A stretch of DNA of 21,938 nucleotides from a virus. Every line of letters starts with the position of its first letter. The stretch's first letter is position 1. A program made the translations under genes and the position numbers. Shown here piece by piece: positions 1-7,623 of the stretch. The notes below the pieces were generated by a model. That model saw nothing but the letters and a program-made list of their open reading frames with translations, did no database searches and was not told where the DNA came from. The stretch covers positions 1-21,938 of the IMG/VR virus record IMGVR_UViG_3300025652_000639; one strand, given 5' to 3'.

Positions 1-91
1 TGTATGCAAACACACCCATAGCAACCGCTACGACTATACCAATCATATTCTTCATTGGCATGCTTACAGATGTATTTTCACTAATCTTCAT
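1..91 (-). CDS. Partial small membrane protein (3' end beyond window)
   Basis: An open frame starts at the ATG at 91-89 and runs off the left edge without a stop, giving 30 residues. The N-terminus is short and polar (MKISENTSVSMPMKN), followed by a hydrophobic run (MIGIVVAVAMGVFAY) that would form a transmembrane segment. The start overlaps the end of the upstream gene by 11 bp, as expected for a coupled operon gene. The two genes upstream also encode proteins with an N-terminal membrane segment. I do not recognise a family with certainty. A small phage membrane protein of holin or accessory type is possible but unproven. Confidence 0.6.
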   Translation of the reverse strand, partial: MKISENTSVSMPMKNMIGIVVAVAMGVFAY

Positions 92-632
92 TTTTAGGTT
101 TTGGTAGCGGGAGTATATAGTCTTTTGGAGGTATTTTCAATTTGCTTTTTTTAGGCCCTATGATCTTATCATTCATTAATTTAAGGTCTGGGTTCTCTTT
201 TTTGTAGCCATCTTTCATATCATCCCACAAACTTTGAGAATCACCAGGTCTAGTGTTATCTCTTGCAGGAGTTACACCCATACATTTCATAACTAACAGT
301 CTAAAGTTTTCGTTTTGTGCAAGACTAGGATTAGCATTAACTCTACCACACATCTTCATCAATTCTAATTGTTGTTTTAATTTTACGTTTTCATTTATAG
401 TTTTACAGTCTACACCTAAATACTTTCTGTAAGTAAAACTTAAATATTGTTGTTCGTTAGTGCTGTTGTCTGAGTAATTATAATCAGTATCACGTCTTTC
501 TGTTCTAACTTCCATGTCACCACATCTTGCACCATACTCGTTAAGATATTCGTTTCTAGGATATGCAGGTTCTACAAACAAAGCTAAGATTGTAAGAGCT
601 AGAACAAGTAATCCTGTAAAATAATAATTCAT
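81..632 (-). CDS. Secreted or membrane-anchored conserved phage protein, four cysteines
   Basis: A 183-aa protein from the ATG at 632-630. This start is preferred to an ATG 15 bases upstream because a GGAGG ribosome binding site (641-645) lies 8 bases before it. Residues 5-20 are strongly hydrophobic (TGLLVLALTILALFV), fitting a signal anchor or signal peptide. The remainder is polar, with four cysteines near residues 37, 76, 95 and 117 that could form disulfides outside the cytoplasm. The C-terminal third is rich in Lys, Pro and Asp. It lies near the end of the leftward replication operon, after the 99-aa coiled-coil membrane protein. No family is recognised. Spanin-like, envelope-modifying or superinfection-exclusion roles are all conceivable, and none is shown by a motif. 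Confidence 0.7.
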   Translation of the reverse strand: MNYYFTGLLVLALTILALFVEPAYPRNEYLNEYGARCGDMEVRTERRDTDYNYSDNSTNEQQYLSFTYRKYLGVDCKTINENVKLKQQLELMKMCGRVNANPSLAQNENFRLLVMKCMGVTPARDNTRPGDSQSLWDDMKDGYKKENPDLKLMNDKIIGPKKSKLKIPPKDYILPLPKPKNED

Positions 633-640
633 CCTGAGAA

Positions 641-645
641 CCTCC
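641..645 (-). promoter_or_regulatory. Strong ribosome binding site deciding the start at 632
   Basis: On the minus strand these bases read GGAGG, 8 bases before the ATG at 632-630. An in-frame ATG at 647-645 lies upstream and would place this site inside the coding region, so the downstream start is favoured. Confidence 0.7.
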
Positions 646-650
646 ATACA

Positions 651-950
651 TTACCTGTTTAAATCCTTAATATCATAGCTGTGCTCTCTAACTTGATCTG
701 CTAGTTGTCTGTATAAATTTTCTGCCATCTGCCAAGTAGACTCTGCAGAAGTTAATCTTGTGTTTTGATCTATAATTTTTTCCTGAGCAGTAGTTAAATC
801 TCGTTGAAGATTTATTATTTGATTTTGATTGTCGTTGATTGTGTCTGTTAGATTAACAATATATCTAACACCAGTAAACGTTCCAACTAATACAGATGCT
901 ATGACTGGTACTAATATAAAATTTTTTTTAAATAGTTCTGCAATGTTCAT
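651..950 (-). CDS. Small membrane protein with N-terminal TM segment and coiled coil
   Basis: A 99-aa protein preceded by a strong GAGGAGA ribosome binding site. Residues about 11-32 (FILVPVIASVLVGTFTGVRY...) form one transmembrane segment. Residues about 34-95 are polar, rich in Asn, Gln, Asp and Leu, with heptad-like spacing, so a coiled-coil tail is likely. Its start overlaps the stop of the 215-aa gene by 4 bp. This single-TM-plus-coiled-coil layout is common among small phage membrane proteins such as holin accessories and i-spanins. The clear lysis genes are elsewhere (10285-10960), so a lysis role here is only one option. Confidence 0.7.
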   Translation of the reverse strand: MNIAELFKKNFILVPVIASVLVGTFTGVRYIVNLTDTINDNQNQIINLQRDLTTAQEKIIDQNTRLTSAESTWQMAENLYRQLADQVREHSYDIKDLNR

Positions 951-1594
951 TTTTTCTTCTCCTCAATTTCATAAAAGAACTTGTCCGTATCTTCTGTACG
1001 CCATGCTCTACTATTTTCTACATTCCATTCAGAAGTTTGCACTTTCCAATCAGGAATATCATCTTTTACGGTAAAAGATGGTAAGTCCCATATACATCTG
1101 TTGTTAGGTTGTGCTGCAAAATTACCATCATCTAAGGCAATTATGTGAGCGCACTTGTGTTCGTGCGGGATCTCTGAATGATCAGTATCTAGTATATTAC
1201 TTTCTGGATGAGCAAAGTCAACTGTAAATAAGTATTTACCTGGATGCCATTTTTTATCTTTACCAATATATTTACCGGCTTGTCCGTCTAAAATATCCCA
1301 ACGATGCACAGAAGGATAATAAGAAAAACAATTCCAGAGCTGTAGTTCATCAAGTCTTCTTCCGGGCACTCTACGTGGGTCAAATCCCTTTTGAATAAAC
1401 GCGCTAATTGGTAAGCGATAAAATATTGCACCGTTTTCCATAATAGCGTGAAATAGTATAGCACGACCTGTAAGAGAGCTAATACCAAAGATAATACAGT
1501 CAGCAACTTGTCCTTTATTTTTTTTGAGATCATATAAATATTCCTTTTTTATCTGTGCGTATGTTGGTGGTATGTTTGCATTTAAATAAGCCAT
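947..1594 (-). CDS. Conserved phage hypothetical protein downstream of polA
   Basis: A 215-aa soluble protein with no signal peptide or membrane segment. The middle contains dense aromatic and His/Asp residues (LDELQLWNCFSYYPSV, and TDHSEIPHEHKCAH near residues 138-151) that could bind metal. The C-terminus is Trp-rich (DWKVQTSEWNV), then Lys/Glu-rich. I recall similar proteins beside DNA polymerase genes in marine phage contigs, but I know no function. The gene starts 6 bp after the polymerase stop codon and has no clear Shine-Dalgarno sequence (upstream bases on the minus strand read AATGATAAACT), so translation may depend on re-initiation from polA. Confidence 0.75.
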   Translation of the reverse strand: MAYLNANIPPTYAQIKKEYLYDLKKNKGQVADCIIFGISSLTGRAILFHAIMENGAIFYRLPISAFIQKGFDPRRVPGRRLDELQLWNCFSYYPSVHRWDILDGQAGKYIGKDKKWHPGKYLFTVDFAHPESNILDTDHSEIPHEHKCAHIIALDDGNFAAQPNNRCIWDLPSFTVKDDIPDWKVQTSEWNVENSRAWRTEDTDKFFYEIEEKKK

Positions 1595-1600
1595 AGTTTA

Positions 1601-3574
1601 TCATTTTGTTTGTCCCCAATTAGGACCATATTCACAATCTACTTTGTTATTTATTTCTAACTTAATAGCTTGTTCCATTATATCTTGAACCATGATCCGT
1701 GTTTCTTGGTCCTTGATAGACACACAAAGTTCATCGTGTATCTGTATGTGAGGTACTATACCTTTTTCATATAAATCTACCATTGCTTTTTTTGTCATAT
1801 CTGCAGCGGACCCTTGCACTAATCTATTTAAAGCTTTGTATGTAAATGCTCTAGCATAGTGTCTTTTAAAATGTTCACACTCAGGGTCTGTCAATTTGTC
1901 ATACTTATCCATTTGTTCTAATTTATAACCGTCTTTAGCTTCTTCCATATTATTATAAAGTTTTACTTCAGTATAACGATTAATTTTAGGATCCCATTCT
2001 TTGTCCATACTTTCCCATTTTTCAAAACGACAAAACCTATCTCCTAAAGTAAATAGTAAACCTTCTTCATTAGCAAAACGTGATAAATCTTGAGACAGTT
2101 GTCTTACAAAAGGTACTTTCGCATGATAATTATCAAACAAAGTCTTAGCTTTTTTAGGATCTAAGTTTAATTCTTTCTGTAATTTTAATTTACCCATGCC
2201 ATAAAATAGTCCAAGATTAATTGTCTTAGCTTGCTTTCTTGGTATGTTGGCCATGTCTGCAACAATCTGATGAAAGTCAGCGTCCTCTTTGTCAAACTCT
2301 TCTTGAAGATCATTAGTGCCTGGCATACCTAGTTTGAGTGCGTAATGCACTACGATTCTTGGTTCTTGTTGTGAGTAGTCAAAACTATACCAATCACTTC
2401 CAGTTTCAGGAATAAATAATTCTCTCATCTTCTTACCAATATAACCTTTAGATGGAATTTGTTGTAAGTTTGGATTACTCATAGAAAATCTACCAGTTAC
2501 AGTCCCACCATGCTCTCCTTTTATTTGATTAATATCTGCGTGTATTCTTTCGTTATGAACAAATCCTAATAGACCCTCTACAAAAGTATTTTTAGCTTTG
2601 TCACATTCTCTTGCTTTAGCTACAAACCTTAGGAATCTATTTTTGTGTGTTCTTAAATAGTCACCTGGAAGCTGAGGCATTCCAGACTTTGGTGTTTTCT
2701 TGTAATCTTTTATGTCTTGATTTTCTAAAAGATTTTTTAATGATGATGCAGCCCAAATTTGTACATCAACACCTGTCCTAGCTTTAATTATTTTTATTAG
2801 ATTGTCTCTACGTTTTTCTAAACGCTTACCTAAATCTTTTGCTTTTTGGACATCAATCTTAACGCCTTTAAATTTCATGTCAACCAAACAAGGAAATAGT
2901 TTTGTTTCTAACTCAAATATTTTTCTAGAAGTTTTTTCTTCTTTGTTTCCATCGTCATCAACTTTAGTGTATAATACTTCATCCAATTTTTTATTAAATA
3001 AATTCCATAACTTTAAAGTTAAGTCTACGTCTTGCTTTGCATAATCTTTTACAATAGATGCAGGTAACTTGTGCATGTTAGTCATTGGATCTTTAATTGT
3101 CCCTTTAGACCAAGCAAGAGTTTTTTCTTGTAAATCATATTTATATTTTTTGTCTTGTAAATAGTCTTTAGACAAAGAGTCCAAAGAGTATTTAAATCTA
3201 TTCTCATCAATCACAGAAGCAGCAATCATAGTATCTAAAATTTTACCTTTCATCTTTTTACCTGTGACAGCTCGAATCCAACACACATCGTACATTGCAT
3301 TGTGAAATACTTTATTTATCTTTTCGTTTTGAAATATTTTTTCATTTAAAGATTCCCACATTTTTAATTTTTTATCTAATGACAAGTCTGTATCTGAGTG
3401 ACTAATTGGAAAGTATGCTGTATCTTTTCCTGTGGCAACAGCAATACCGCATATAAACCCATCGCCTCTTATAGCACCTAGTCCTTTTGTTTTTAAATTA
3501 GGATCATATGTTTCTATATCAACCGCAACAGTATCTATCCCATTTAAATCTAAATCTTCTGGTGTCTTACACAT
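1601..3574 (-). CDS. polA: DNA polymerase I (family A) with 3'-5' exonuclease
   Basis: A 657-aa replicative phage polymerase. The N-terminal DEDDy proofreading exonuclease is intact: Exo I DIE (D19, E21), Exo II HNAMYD (91-96), Exo III YAKQD (Y178, D182). The family A polymerase core follows: TGRFSMSNPNLQQIP (360-374), motif A DYSQQEPR (D399), motif B RKQAKTINLGLFYG (446-459) and motif C HDE (615-617). No 5'-3' nuclease domain is present, as usual for phage versions. The position equivalent to E. coli Phe762 is Leu454. Between motifs B and C there is an extended charged stretch (about 515-575). The gene overlaps the DUF3310 gene by 8 bp, and an AAAGGG ribosome binding site precedes its start. 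It presumably copies the phage genome with the upstream primase and helicase. Confidence 0.97.
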   Translation of the reverse strand: MCKTPEDLDLNGIDTVAVDIETYDPNLKTKGLGAIRGDGFICGIAVATGKDTAYFPISHSDTDLSLDKKLKMWESLNEKIFQNEKINKVFHNAMYDVCWIRAVTGKKMKGKILDTMIAASVIDENRFKYSLDSLSKDYLQDKKYKYDLQEKTLAWSKGTIKDPMTNMHKLPASIVKDYAKQDVDLTLKLWNLFNKKLDEVLYTKVDDDGNKEEKTSRKIFELETKLFPCLVDMKFKGVKIDVQKAKDLGKRLEKRRDNLIKIIKARTGVDVQIWAASSLKNLLENQDIKDYKKTPKSGMPQLPGDYLRTHKNRFLRFVAKARECDKAKNTFVEGLLGFVHNERIHADINQIKGEHGGTVTGRFSMSNPNLQQIPSKGYIGKKMRELFIPETGSDWYSFDYSQQEPRIVVHYALKLGMPGTNDLQEEFDKEDADFHQIVADMANIPRKQAKTINLGLFYGMGKLKLQKELNLDPKKAKTLFDNYHAKVPFVRQLSQDLSRFANEEGLLFTLGDRFCRFEKWESMDKEWDPKINRYTEVKLYNNMEEAKDGYKLEQMDKYDKLTDPECEHFKRHYARAFTYKALNRLVQGSAADMTKKAMVDLYEKGIVPHIQIHDELCVSIKDQETRIMVQDIMEQAIKLEINNKVDCEYGPNWGQTK

Positions 3575-3809
3575 CGTAATCCCTTTCTAATATCATTTCT
3601 AAATAATGTATTGCTTTCTTTATGTCTTCTTCTTTTCCCTTTGAAGAATGTCTGCATATATATTTTATAGCATTGCCTTCTGCAAAAAGCAATTTGTTTT
3701 CATTTATAAACTCTGCAGGCTGAATCTTCATCGACCGGTAGTGCTTCCCGCCTATCTGGTCTTCTAAAGAATTGTATGTTGTTCCTTTAAACATATTTTT
3801 ATCTGTCAT
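3567..3809 (-). CDS. DUF3310 family small protein
   Basis: An 80-aa protein matching the DUF3310 pattern: GGKHYRSMKIQPAEFINENK at residues 20-39, then GNAIKYICRHSSKGKEEDIK at 46-65, then KKAIHYLEMIL. The GNAIKYxxR...K...DIKKAxxYL core is diagnostic of the family. These proteins occur in many tailed phages, usually among nucleotide or DNA metabolism genes. Some databases label them nucleotide kinase, but no P-loop is present here, so that label is not supported. A strong TTAGGAG ribosome binding site precedes the start, and the gene overlaps the helicase gene by 11 bp and the polymerase gene by 8 bp, so all three are probably translationally coupled. Confidence 0.85.
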   Translation of the reverse strand: MTDKNMFKGTTYNSLEDQIGGKHYRSMKIQPAEFINENKLLFAEGNAIKYICRHSSKGKEEDIKKAIHYLEMILERDYDV

Positions 3810-5379
3810 GTTTTACTCCTAATGTGTATCTATCTTGTGATGCAATAGTCCAACAATCTATTCTACCTCTACTGTATGCTACATATTTTAAACGTAACTG
3901 AGTAAAATAATCTTCTGGTCTAGTACATGTTAAATCTACAATCACATTGTCATAAGTTAATCCTTTGACTGTGTGAATGTTTGCATACTCAACTCTTGCC
4001 TTTCCTTCTGTATCAACTCCTTCTCTTATTAAATTATTTATGTATTTAATCTTTTCAACGTCTGTTTTTGATTTTATTCTTGTGTAATAAAAGTCAGTAA
4101 AATCAAGGCTTTCTGGACGTAAAAACTTTTTTTCTATTAGTTCATGAATGGTATAATCTTTGTTAACCCAACCTTCAAAAGTTTCTTCTCCTTTGCCACG
4201 TACAATTACTTGTTGTCCCATAAAATTCCAAAACTCTTTTATTTGTTTCAATGGTAAAGCTGTTCCTTTAATAAATTCTGGCCATAGTTTATGACATCTT
4301 ATTTCTTTTTTTGAAACATAAGGATCACTACCTACATGACAAAATTCTATACCATGATATGTTAAAAAAGATCTTACCCATTTACCAGAAGGATTTCCCC
4401 TGTAAGTAAATAAAAAAGTTTCGTCTGTGTTTTTTATTTTATTTAACAAAGCTTCTCTTGCTGAACAGTCAGTATGTAAATCAGGTAGATAATAATCTTC
4501 TCCAATTATACCTTCTGCAGGTTTCCAAACTCTATCATAACCATAAAAATTCCAAATAGGTTCTATAATTTTTTTACATTTTTCATTAATTGTTTTTCCA
4601 CATCGTAAACCATTTTCTAATTGCTCTGCATCTTTTGATAGGTTGTGAAAATAATCTGGACTTGCACCTGCAAATTCAAAAATAGTTTGATCGGCATCTC
4701 CTACCATATAAAATTCTTTTGTGTTTGTAGACATTTTTTCAAGAGCTTTGATTTGTGGTACATTACTATCTTGCGCTTCATCTACTATTAGTACATCAAT
4801 ATCAGGAGCAACAGCCAGTTTATTAAACTCACTTATCATATCGTTGTAATCACACACTTGATTAATTCTTTTGTACTCATCGTAAACTTCTTTCATTTCA
4901 CTAATCATTCTAAAATTATTGTAAGGATAGTAGCTAGAACTAGTCTCTCTCAAAGCATACCAATGCTCTTTTATTGTTAAGCCTCTTCCAAATGCATCGT
5001 TTAAAAACCTAAAAAATTTATGTTTATCATTATCAAAATCTGATTGAGAAACTCTTTGTACTTTGAACCCAGAGTTTTCTCTACATAAGTTAAGATAATC
5101 TGCATAATCTAATACATCTTTCTTCAATAGTTTATTTCTACAAAAAGAATGTATTGTACAAATTCTATATTTAAAAAATTTTTTTCTTAAACCTCTTTCT
5201 TTAATCTCTTGCAAATCTAATATAGCTTCTTTTACTTCTGCAGCAGCTACCTTTGTATGAGATAAAATTACTATTTTTTCTGGAGAATATGTTTTTAATA
5301 ATTCTTTATATTTTTTTGTTAAGAATAAATGTGTCTTACCTGTACCTGGAGGACCAGCTACAAACTTAGGCTTGTTCAT
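3799..5379 (-). CDS. UvrD/Rep-type superfamily 1 DNA helicase
   Basis: A 526-aa ATP-dependent DNA helicase, shorter than bacterial UvrD (about 720 aa). Motifs appear in order: Walker A GPPGTGKT (9-16), motif Ia ILSHTKVAAAE (38-48), IHSFC (76-80), Walker B VDEAQD (199-204), motif III GDADQTIFEFAGA (228-239), motif V IHTVKGLTYDNVIVD (468-482) and motif VI YVAYSRGR (499-506). The ATP-binding and coupling residues all look intact. The start overlaps the end of the primase gene by 14 bp, with AGGAAAGG upstream as ribosome binding site. No DnaB-type helicase is visible in the window, so this protein, or the SF2 helicase at 8615, may unwind DNA for the polymerase. A repair role is the main alternative. 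Confidence 0.93.
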   Translation of the reverse strand: MNKPKFVAGPPGTGKTHLFLTKKYKELLKTYSPEKIVILSHTKVAAAEVKEAILDLQEIKERGLRKKFFKYRICTIHSFCRNKLLKKDVLDYADYLNLCRENSGFKVQRVSQSDFDNDKHKFFRFLNDAFGRGLTIKEHWYALRETSSSYYPYNNFRMISEMKEVYDEYKRINQVCDYNDMISEFNKLAVAPDIDVLIVDEAQDSNVPQIKALEKMSTNTKEFYMVGDADQTIFEFAGASPDYFHNLSKDAEQLENGLRCGKTINEKCKKIIEPIWNFYGYDRVWKPAEGIIGEDYYLPDLHTDCSAREALLNKIKNTDETFLFTYRGNPSGKWVRSFLTYHGIEFCHVGSDPYVSKKEIRCHKLWPEFIKGTALPLKQIKEFWNFMGQQVIVRGKGEETFEGWVNKDYTIHELIEKKFLRPESLDFTDFYYTRIKSKTDVEKIKYINNLIREGVDTEGKARVEYANIHTVKGLTYDNVIVDLTCTRPEDYFTQLRLKYVAYSRGRIDCWTIASQDRYTLGVKHDR

Positions 5380-6817
5380 ACGTTATTACCCTTTCCTCTA
5401 TTTCTTGAGCTTCTCCTTCAATAATTAAGTTATCTTTATTTATGTGATAGTTATCTATTTTATATGAAGAACAAGACCTGTCTTTATACTTACCTCTGTA
5501 TCTTTTAGCTTTTAGAATACTCCTGCATTTTAAAACAAGATCTACTCTTGCTAAACTTATTCTTTTGTCTGCTAAAAATTCGTCAAATTTATTTAAATTA
5601 AATTCTAAACTGTTATTTTTAATATTGAAGTAAGGCATGTTAAAGTCTGCCAATTCTTTTTTATCACTGTAAGCTTTATATTTATCTATAAAAGATTCAA
5701 ACCATCCTATAAATCTAACGTCTTCACTTGACTCTGGATCATAATCTTGTGACTTATTTCTTGTATCAAATTTTGCTATCATCATTGTTTCAAAATCTGT
5801 TTCCTTCATGTAAGGTAGAAAAACAGCAGCTTGTTTCATTACTGCTGCATAAAAATAACTTTTTTTCATTAGCTGTAGTCCTTCTAAAGTTATGTCTTTC
5901 TCAACTTTCTTTCCATCTTCCATAGCATAAATTTTTATAAAATACCTATCACTACCATACTCAGTTATTTCACCTATTTGTTCTTGTAATACTTCTTTAT
6001 TATTTGTAACACCGACCCAACTAAATAACTTTGAAATGTGTTTAGAATCAACGTTTAATATTTCTGCTAATTTAGGAATGCCATAAATTTTTTCTGCTTT
6101 TTTACCTGTTGTACCTTTTTGTTTTCTTTTTTCTGCCTCAGTATCATTTGCTTCAATAGCAATATTATATACAAAATCATCTATCTGTTCTGCTGACCAG
6201 TCTGTATTTTTTATTAGAGTCCCTGCAATAGCTGTGCAGTATACATCTCTATGACCAGAGCCTGCGTACAAGATTGTTAATGCAGTAGATAAAGCTATCT
6301 TACCTACATCAATTTTTATATTACCATTATACTCATAAATTTCTTCGTAAGTTTCCCATTCTACTTTTTCTCCTGTGTTGTCATAAGGAGATTCTGGAAC
6401 TATAGTATATCTTTCTTTTCCATGTCTTAATTCACAAAGAGTTGCACCATGGTGAAATTTTTCAAAATAACTTTTAAAAACATCTGGCAAAGTATACTGT
6501 ATAAAATCACAAGACCCTGTCCAAAGATAATGACTTTTAGGATTGTTTCTTCTACCATAAGTAGCTCCACATGATTTTAAATAATGATTTATAAATCTTC
6601 CAACAACATAATTGTCTACATCTAAATCTATGTGTTTATCTAATCTTAATGCTATCTGTGCTTTTGCGTGATAATTTTTCCAATCTTCTTTCGTTAAACT
6701 AAAATCTTCTTTCTTCCAACTGACCCTGGCTTTCTTTTGATCAGTGGGTATTATGACATGGCCTAGATTTAGCCAATCTTCATACGTAACAGGATTTTTA
6801 TTTATCTTTTCATTCAT
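5366..6817 (-). CDS. AEP-type DNA primase / primase-polymerase
   Basis: A 483-aa protein whose N-terminal half carries archaeo-eukaryotic primase motifs of the bifunctional primase-polymerase kind: motif I IDLDVDN (D64, D66), motif II SHYLW (S95, H96), and motif III CELRHGKERYTIVPESPYDN (128-147; catalytic E129), followed by a TGEKVEWE strand. Residues about 185-260 (SGHRDVYCTAIAGTLIK..., then the AEKIYGIPKLAEIL region) resemble a primase C-terminal (PriCT-like) helical domain. The last 200 residues show no Walker A box, so there is no fused helicase, and I do not recognise that part. The gene has no Shine-Dalgarno sequence; a 9-bp hairpin ends 7 bases before its ATG. Its place ahead of helicase and polymerase supports a role in replication initiation. 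Confidence 0.88.
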   Translation of the reverse strand: MNEKINKNPVTYEDWLNLGHVIIPTDQKKARVSWKKEDFSLTKEDWKNYHAKAQIALRLDKHIDLDVDNYVVGRFINHYLKSCGATYGRRNNPKSHYLWTGSCDFIQYTLPDVFKSYFEKFHHGATLCELRHGKERYTIVPESPYDNTGEKVEWETYEEIYEYNGNIKIDVGKIALSTALTILYAGSGHRDVYCTAIAGTLIKNTDWSAEQIDDFVYNIAIEANDTEAEKRKQKGTTGKKAEKIYGIPKLAEILNVDSKHISKLFSWVGVTNNKEVLQEQIGEITEYGSDRYFIKIYAMEDGKKVEKDITLEGLQLMKKSYFYAAVMKQAAVFLPYMKETDFETMMIAKFDTRNKSQDYDPESSEDVRFIGWFESFIDKYKAYSDKKELADFNMPYFNIKNNSLEFNLNKFDEFLADKRISLARVDLVLKCRSILKAKRYRGKYKDRSCSSYKIDNYHINKDNLIIEGEAQEIEERVITYEQA

Positions 6818-6824
6818 ATATTTA

Positions 6825-6858
6825 AGTGGGCGTATCCACTCTCGCTTAGACGCCCACT
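6825..6858 (-). promoter_or_regulatory. 9-bp GC-rich hairpin just upstream of the primase start
   Basis: AGTGGGCGT (6825-6833) and ACGCCCACT (6850-6858) are perfect inverted repeats separated by a 16-base loop. In the leftward transcript the hairpin lies between the stop of the 250-aa gene and the primase ATG, ending 7 bases before that ATG. No U-tract follows, so it does not look like an intrinsic terminator. It occupies the place of the ribosome binding site, and the loop contains a purine-rich GAGAG. A translational control element, RNA processing site or protein-binding site are all possible. Confidence 0.7.
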
Positions 6859-6868
6859 ACCTAGGATA

Positions 6869-7621
6869 CTATAAATTTAAAGATTTTTTAGTTTGCTCTT
6901 GGACTTCAGGTTTAGCTTCAACTTCACCTTTACCTACAGATTCTGCAAAAGATTTAGCCATATCATATATAGCTTTTTCTTCTACAGGACCTACTTTAGA
7001 TACATCCCAACCAAACCATGTTCCTTTGTCATTAGACATCTGAACGGTTGATAGGTTATAAATGTGGCTGTAAGTTGGCGGAGTAAATAAACCGTTTTTC
7101 CCCTGCATTTTAAGACCCATCATCATTGAGTTCCATTTTCTACTAACTTTAAGTTGAGTAGACTTCATAGAAATCAAAGCTGTTTGCGGGCTTTTACCTA
7201 CGATCAATACAAAATGACTTGCAGTGTTATCAAGATAATTACCATTTGGTAATCTATCTTTGTAGTCTTTACCTCTTGTGGTTTGACTTACGATATCACT
7301 GTCAGCATCATGAATTGCAACTGGTGCACCTGTACTGGTACCTCTATCTTGCCATTCTATGTATTGTCTTTTGTAATGACAAGGTACAACAGAAATTTTG
7401 TCATACAGTTCATTAGTTACAGTATTGATTATTTTGCCTGGTTCTGCGCCATCGACATATTTACCATCTCTTTTGTTTACCTCTGGAGATAGTTGGCCCA
7501 AAATTTTTAAGAAAGGCAACGCAAGATCTTCTTGCGATATATTTTGAGCGCCTTGTTGTGCATCAGCTTCCATATCAAATGTTGCTAGTGCTCCGTTCTT
7601 TTTTTCTGTTACTTGGTTCAT
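6869..7621 (-). CDS. Conserved replication-region protein, candidate ssDNA-binding type
   Basis: A 250-aa soluble protein with an AAGGA ribosome binding site. After a polar N-terminus comes a conserved-looking block, EDLALPFLKILGQLSPEVNK (31-50), then a beta-rich centre (KISVVPCHYKRQYIEWQ; HFVLIVGKSPQTALISMKST; KVSRKWNSMMMGLK) rich in aromatic and basic residues, and a Lys/Glu-rich tail. I recall similar proteins in phage replication modules. A ssDNA-binding role fits the composition and the place just upstream of primase, helicase and polymerase, but no named motif proves it. A recombination mediator or another DNA-processing accessory is the alternative. Confidence 0.65.
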   Translation of the reverse strand: MNQVTEKKNGALATFDMEADAQQGAQNISQEDLALPFLKILGQLSPEVNKRDGKYVDGAEPGKIINTVTNELYDKISVVPCHYKRQYIEWQDRGTSTGAPVAIHDADSDIVSQTTRGKDYKDRLPNGNYLDNTASHFVLIVGKSPQTALISMKSTQLKVSRKWNSMMMGLKMQGKNGLFTPPTYSHIYNLSTVQMSNDKGTWFGWDVSKVGPVEEKAIYDMAKSFAESVGKGEVEAKPEVQEQTKKSLNL

Positions 7622-7623
7622 GT

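Noticed and set aside
3567-3809. Nucleotide kinase function for the DUF3310 protein
   Set aside because: The label is used in some databases, but no P-loop or kinase motif is present in its 80 residues.
6825-6858. Intrinsic terminator for the 250-aa gene
   Set aside because: The stem is good but no U-tract follows in the leftward transcript, and the operon clearly continues into the primase.
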